Below, piece by piece: positions 31,100 to 33,068 of a stretch of 33,068 bases of DNA. The notes under the pieces were generated by a model. The model did not search any database and was not told the DNA's origin. It was given only the letters and a program-made list of their open reading frames with translations. The stretch is taken from the NCBI GenBank assembly GCA_001515945.1, contig LOER01000035.1, positions 1 through 33,068 on the forward strand, read 5' to 3'. Within the stretch, counting starts at the first letter, position 1. Each line of letters starts with the position of its first letter. Source of the DNA: Desulfitibacter sp. BRH_c19 (GTDB lineage: Bacteria; Bacillota; DSM-16504; Desulfitibacterales; Desulfitibacteraceae). Made by a program: the position numbers and the translations under genes.

Positions 31100-32035
31100 C
31101 TAGATTAATCCATTTTCCTGAAGAAAATCTTTAGCTACTTCATATGTTTCTTCACCATCAACATCAACTCTCTTATTTAACTCCATCAATGTTTCATTAT
31201 CTAATAGAGCCGAAAGCTCATTAATAATATCTGCAATTTCTGGATAAGCTTCCATTATATCTCCATTAACTGTTGGTGCAGGATTATATACTGGGAAGCA
31301 ATTCTTGTCATCTTCTAATGATTCTAAGCTAAAAGCAGCAACTCTACCATCTGTAGAAAAACCAATACCAAAGTCAGCCTGTTTTTCTCTAAGAGCATCA
31401 TAAGTTAATCCCATTGCTAGAAACATTGGATTAATATTGTCTGTGTTTAAATCATAAACATCAGAAAATCTAGCAAGACCATCTTCTCTTTCAAACCACT
31501 CATCTAGCATAGCAAATTTCAAATCGTTATCAGGATTATTATTAGTGTACTCTACAAAGTCAGAGACTTTTTCAAACCCATATTCTTCCATTATGCCAGG
31601 TCTGGCAATAAATTCATATGTGTTATTACCAGGAGCATAATCCAACCAAACTATATTATTTGTATCTATATCCCAATTTTTTACAGCTTGATAGGCTTCC
31701 TCTGCATCAAACATCCCAGGTTGCTCCATTTCAGTCATTAGTACAGTTCCTGTATATTCATAATACATGCTGATTTCTCCTGATACAAGAGCAGGTCTTA
31801 ATATAGCAGTTTCACCTAAACCTACCTCATTCTGTACTGGATAACCATGGTATTCCAACAATTCTACAAGCATTTCACCTAGGAATATACTTTCAGTAAA
31901 TGTTTTTGAAGAAACAATTATAGTTGGTCCACTTTCTTCACCGTTTTCACTAGTCCCCCCACCACAACCAAAAACACTAAACATTAATAAAACTACCAAT
32001 AGGCTAACAAGCAAAATACTAGACTTTCTCCTCAC
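31100..32035 (-). CDS. OpuAC-family glycine betaine/choline-type substrate-binding lipoprotein
   Basis: About 311 residues. An N-terminal signal peptide ends in the lipobox VFGCGGG. The mature protein starts PTIIVSSKTFTESIFLGEML, the signature of the OpuAC/ProX/OsmF binding-protein family for quaternary amines. Further family blocks are LVSGEISMYYEYTGTVLM, FAMLDEWFEREDGLARF and QADFGIGFSTDGRVAAF. It would deliver an osmoprotectant such as glycine betaine, carnitine or choline to an ABC permease. The GTG at 32035 is preferred (AGGAGG about 9 nt upstream); the TTG at 32041 lies too close to that Shine-Dalgarno. No permease or ATPase gene flanks it in this window. Confidence 0.9.
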   Translation of the reverse strand: MRRKSSILLVSLLVVLLMFSVFGCGGGTSENGEESGPTIIVSSKTFTESIFLGEMLVELLEYHGYPVQNEVGLGETAILRPALVSGEISMYYEYTGTVLMTEMEQPGMFDAEEAYQAVKNWDIDTNNIVWLDYAPGNNTYEFIARPGIMEEYGFEKVSDFVEYTNNNPDNDLKFAMLDEWFEREDGLARFSDVYDLNTDNINPMFLAMGLTYDALREKQADFGIGFSTDGRVAAFSLESLEDDKNCFPVYNPAPTVNGDIMEAYPEIADIINELSALLDNETLMELNKRVDVDGEETYEVAKDFLQENGLI

Positions 32036-32041
32036 CTTCAA

Positions 32042-32433
32042 ACTCCTCCTTTTAAAATCATTTCCTTTAAAAACTTACTGCTATATAACTACACTTACAC
32101 CTCCTTAAAAGAAAAACCTTGGTATTACTATCAAGTAATTTTCAATCTGTGCATAAAAGTAGAAATATATTTTAAATAATACTACTGATGTTTGTTTAAA
32201 TGGCAATAGCTATTTTTTCATTAAATGCCAATTATATTATACAAAAATTCCTTCTATTTTATTACATTAAAGCACTATTATAGCACTCCTTTAAATTGTT
32301 GTATAGTTATTTATTTATATTTTACTCTTTTATTAATATAACATGTTAAGTTTAACTTTTGCAAGATAAATCACTAAATAGTGCGACTATGGAATTTCTT
32401 GAATGGCATGTCCCCCTTATTCTTCTATAGAAT
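32042..32433. other. Intergenic region between the tRNA-Asn terminator and the OpuAC-family gene
   Basis: Strongly AT-rich. The promoter of the OpuAC-family gene must lie here. Several TATAAT-like boxes exist on the minus strand (around 32230-32285) but none has a clear -35. No gene or repeat was seen. Confidence 0.4.
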
Positions 32434-32459
32434 CAAAAAACTAGCTCAGACGGCTAGTT
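32434..32459 (-). terminator. Terminator of the rRNA operon
   Basis: AACTAGC/GCTAGTT (32453-32459 with 32439-32445) followed on the minus strand by TTTTGATTC, 11 bp past the CCA end of tRNA-Asn. Confidence 0.88.
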
Positions 32460-32469
32460 AAAATTCAAA

Positions 32470-32544
32470 TGGCTCCCCGGGCTGGACTCGAACCAGCAAC
32501 AACTCGGTTAACAGCCGAGTGCTCTACCATTGAGCTACCAGGGA
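32470..32544 (-). tRNA. tRNA-Asn(GTT)
   Basis: 75 nt with an encoded CCA. The acceptor TCCCTGG/CCGGGGA has one G-T pair. The anticodon stem CTCGG/CCGAG holds the loop CTGTTAA, giving GTT. It is the last gene of the rRNA operon, directly after 5S. Confidence 0.96.
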
Positions 32545-32596
32545 ATATGGTAAAGCCTAAATCATTTAAGATTTAAGCTTCGCTTTTAAAAATTAA

Positions 32597-32707
32597 TTCG
32601 GCAACGACCTACTCTCCCAGGAAAACCTAGTACCATCGGCGCTGGAGGACTTTACTTCCGTGTTCGGTATGGGAACGGGTGTTACCCCTCCGCCATCGCC
32701 ACCGAAA
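32597..32707 (-). rRNA. rrf: 5S ribosomal RNA
   Basis: Clear 5S text on the minus strand: GGTGGCGATGGCGGAGGGG, ACACCCGTTCCCATACCGAA, CACGGAAGTAAAG, CAGCGCCGATGGTACT, and GGGAGAGTAGGTCGTTGCC. Ends are placed by the helix I pairing and could be off by a few bases. Confidence 0.96.
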
Positions 32708-32804
32708 ATCTATAGAGTTTTTTAGCAGTTTTAAAAATTCCTTAGAATTTTAAAACTTGCGTTATTCTCTGAAAACTACACAGCGTATTCTACCTGCAAG
32801 GCTA

Positions 32805-32899
32805 GATGTCTGATGTCAGATGTCCGAAGTCCGATTGTTGTTACAATTGGTTTACCAATTGCTTCTAAATCTAACCTCTGATTTCTGACCTCCGACTTC
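32805..32899 (-). repeat. Large inverted repeat in the 23S-5S spacer
   Basis: Arms at 32805-32836 and 32868-32899 are about 70 percent complementary over 32 bp. They are built from short GTC(A/C/T)GA-like heptads, and the loop contains AATTGGT/ACCAATT. A processing stem (RNase III or mini-RNase III) or a mobile small repeat are both possible. Confidence 0.6.
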
Positions 32900-32910
32900 T
32901 GTTTTTTAGA

Positions 32911-33068
32911 TCAAGCCCTCGACTTATTAGTACCGGTCGGCTACAGACATTACTGCCCTTACACCTCCGGCCTATCTACCTGATGTTCTCTCAGGTGTCT
33001 TACCTGGTTACCCAGTGGGAAATCTTATCTTGAGGGGGGCTTCGTGCTTAGATGCTTTCAGCACTTAT
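32911..33068 (-). rRNA. rrl: 23S ribosomal RNA, 3' end (continues beyond window)
   Basis: The minus strand ends with GACCGGTACTAATAAGTCGA and GGGCTTGATC, the universal 23S 3' terminus. Only the last roughly 158 nt are inside the window. With 5S and tRNA-Asn it shows the tail of a complete rRNA operon on the minus strand. Confidence 0.95.

Overview
The window comes from a low-GC, spore-forming Gram-positive bacterium of the class Clostridia. Evidence for this is a sigH gene, a tRNA-Cys-type T-box leader, a ctsR-mcsA-mcsB-clpC operon under a CtsR operator, and the clostridial order radA / carD / yacL / ispD / ispF / gltX / cysE / cysS / mrnC / rlmB / rae1 / sigH. Almost every gene lies on the minus strand, so biological order runs right to left. 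I cannot name the genus from sequence alone.

Right end (about 29.2-33.1 kb): the 3' end of a 23S rRNA, a 23S-5S spacer with a large inverted repeat, 5S rRNA, tRNA-Asn and a terminator. Next come a solitary OpuAC-type osmolyte-binding lipoprotein, a tandem 84-bp palindromic repeat, and a pair of small Gate-domain membrane proteins. The McsB/ClpC protein-quality-control operon follows, with its CtsR operator.

Centre (about 11.2-29 kb): a dense housekeeping block. It holds DNA repair (radA), a divergently transcribed unknown protein facing carD, yacL, isoprenoid synthesis (ispD, ispF), gltX, a Cys T-box controlling cysE-cysS, mini-RNase III, thyA-dfrA, rlmB, rae1 and sigH. sigH has a long structured leader that ends in an intrinsic terminator just before its ribosome-binding site. 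A three-tRNA unit (Tyr, fMet, Thr) closes the block.

Left end (about 1-11 kb): an AT-rich accessory region past tRNA-Thr, where the core gene order stops. It contains an acetyltransferase, a DUF1801 protein, an integrase remnant, an EAL-domain phosphodiesterase behind a c-di-GMP-I riboswitch, a membrane GGDEF protein, a broken gene, a 5'-truncated group II intron, a LysR regulator divergent from a DUF2284 protein, and three poorly known envelope genes. Four copies of a roughly 250-bp intergenic element occur here. Each contains terminator-like hairpins, and one is interrupted by the group II intron.

The strongest candidates for something undescribed are the sigH leader attenuator, the repeated intergenic element, and the riboswitch-controlled small ORF plus EAL unit. 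Everything here was read by eye. No alignments, folding or database searches were run.
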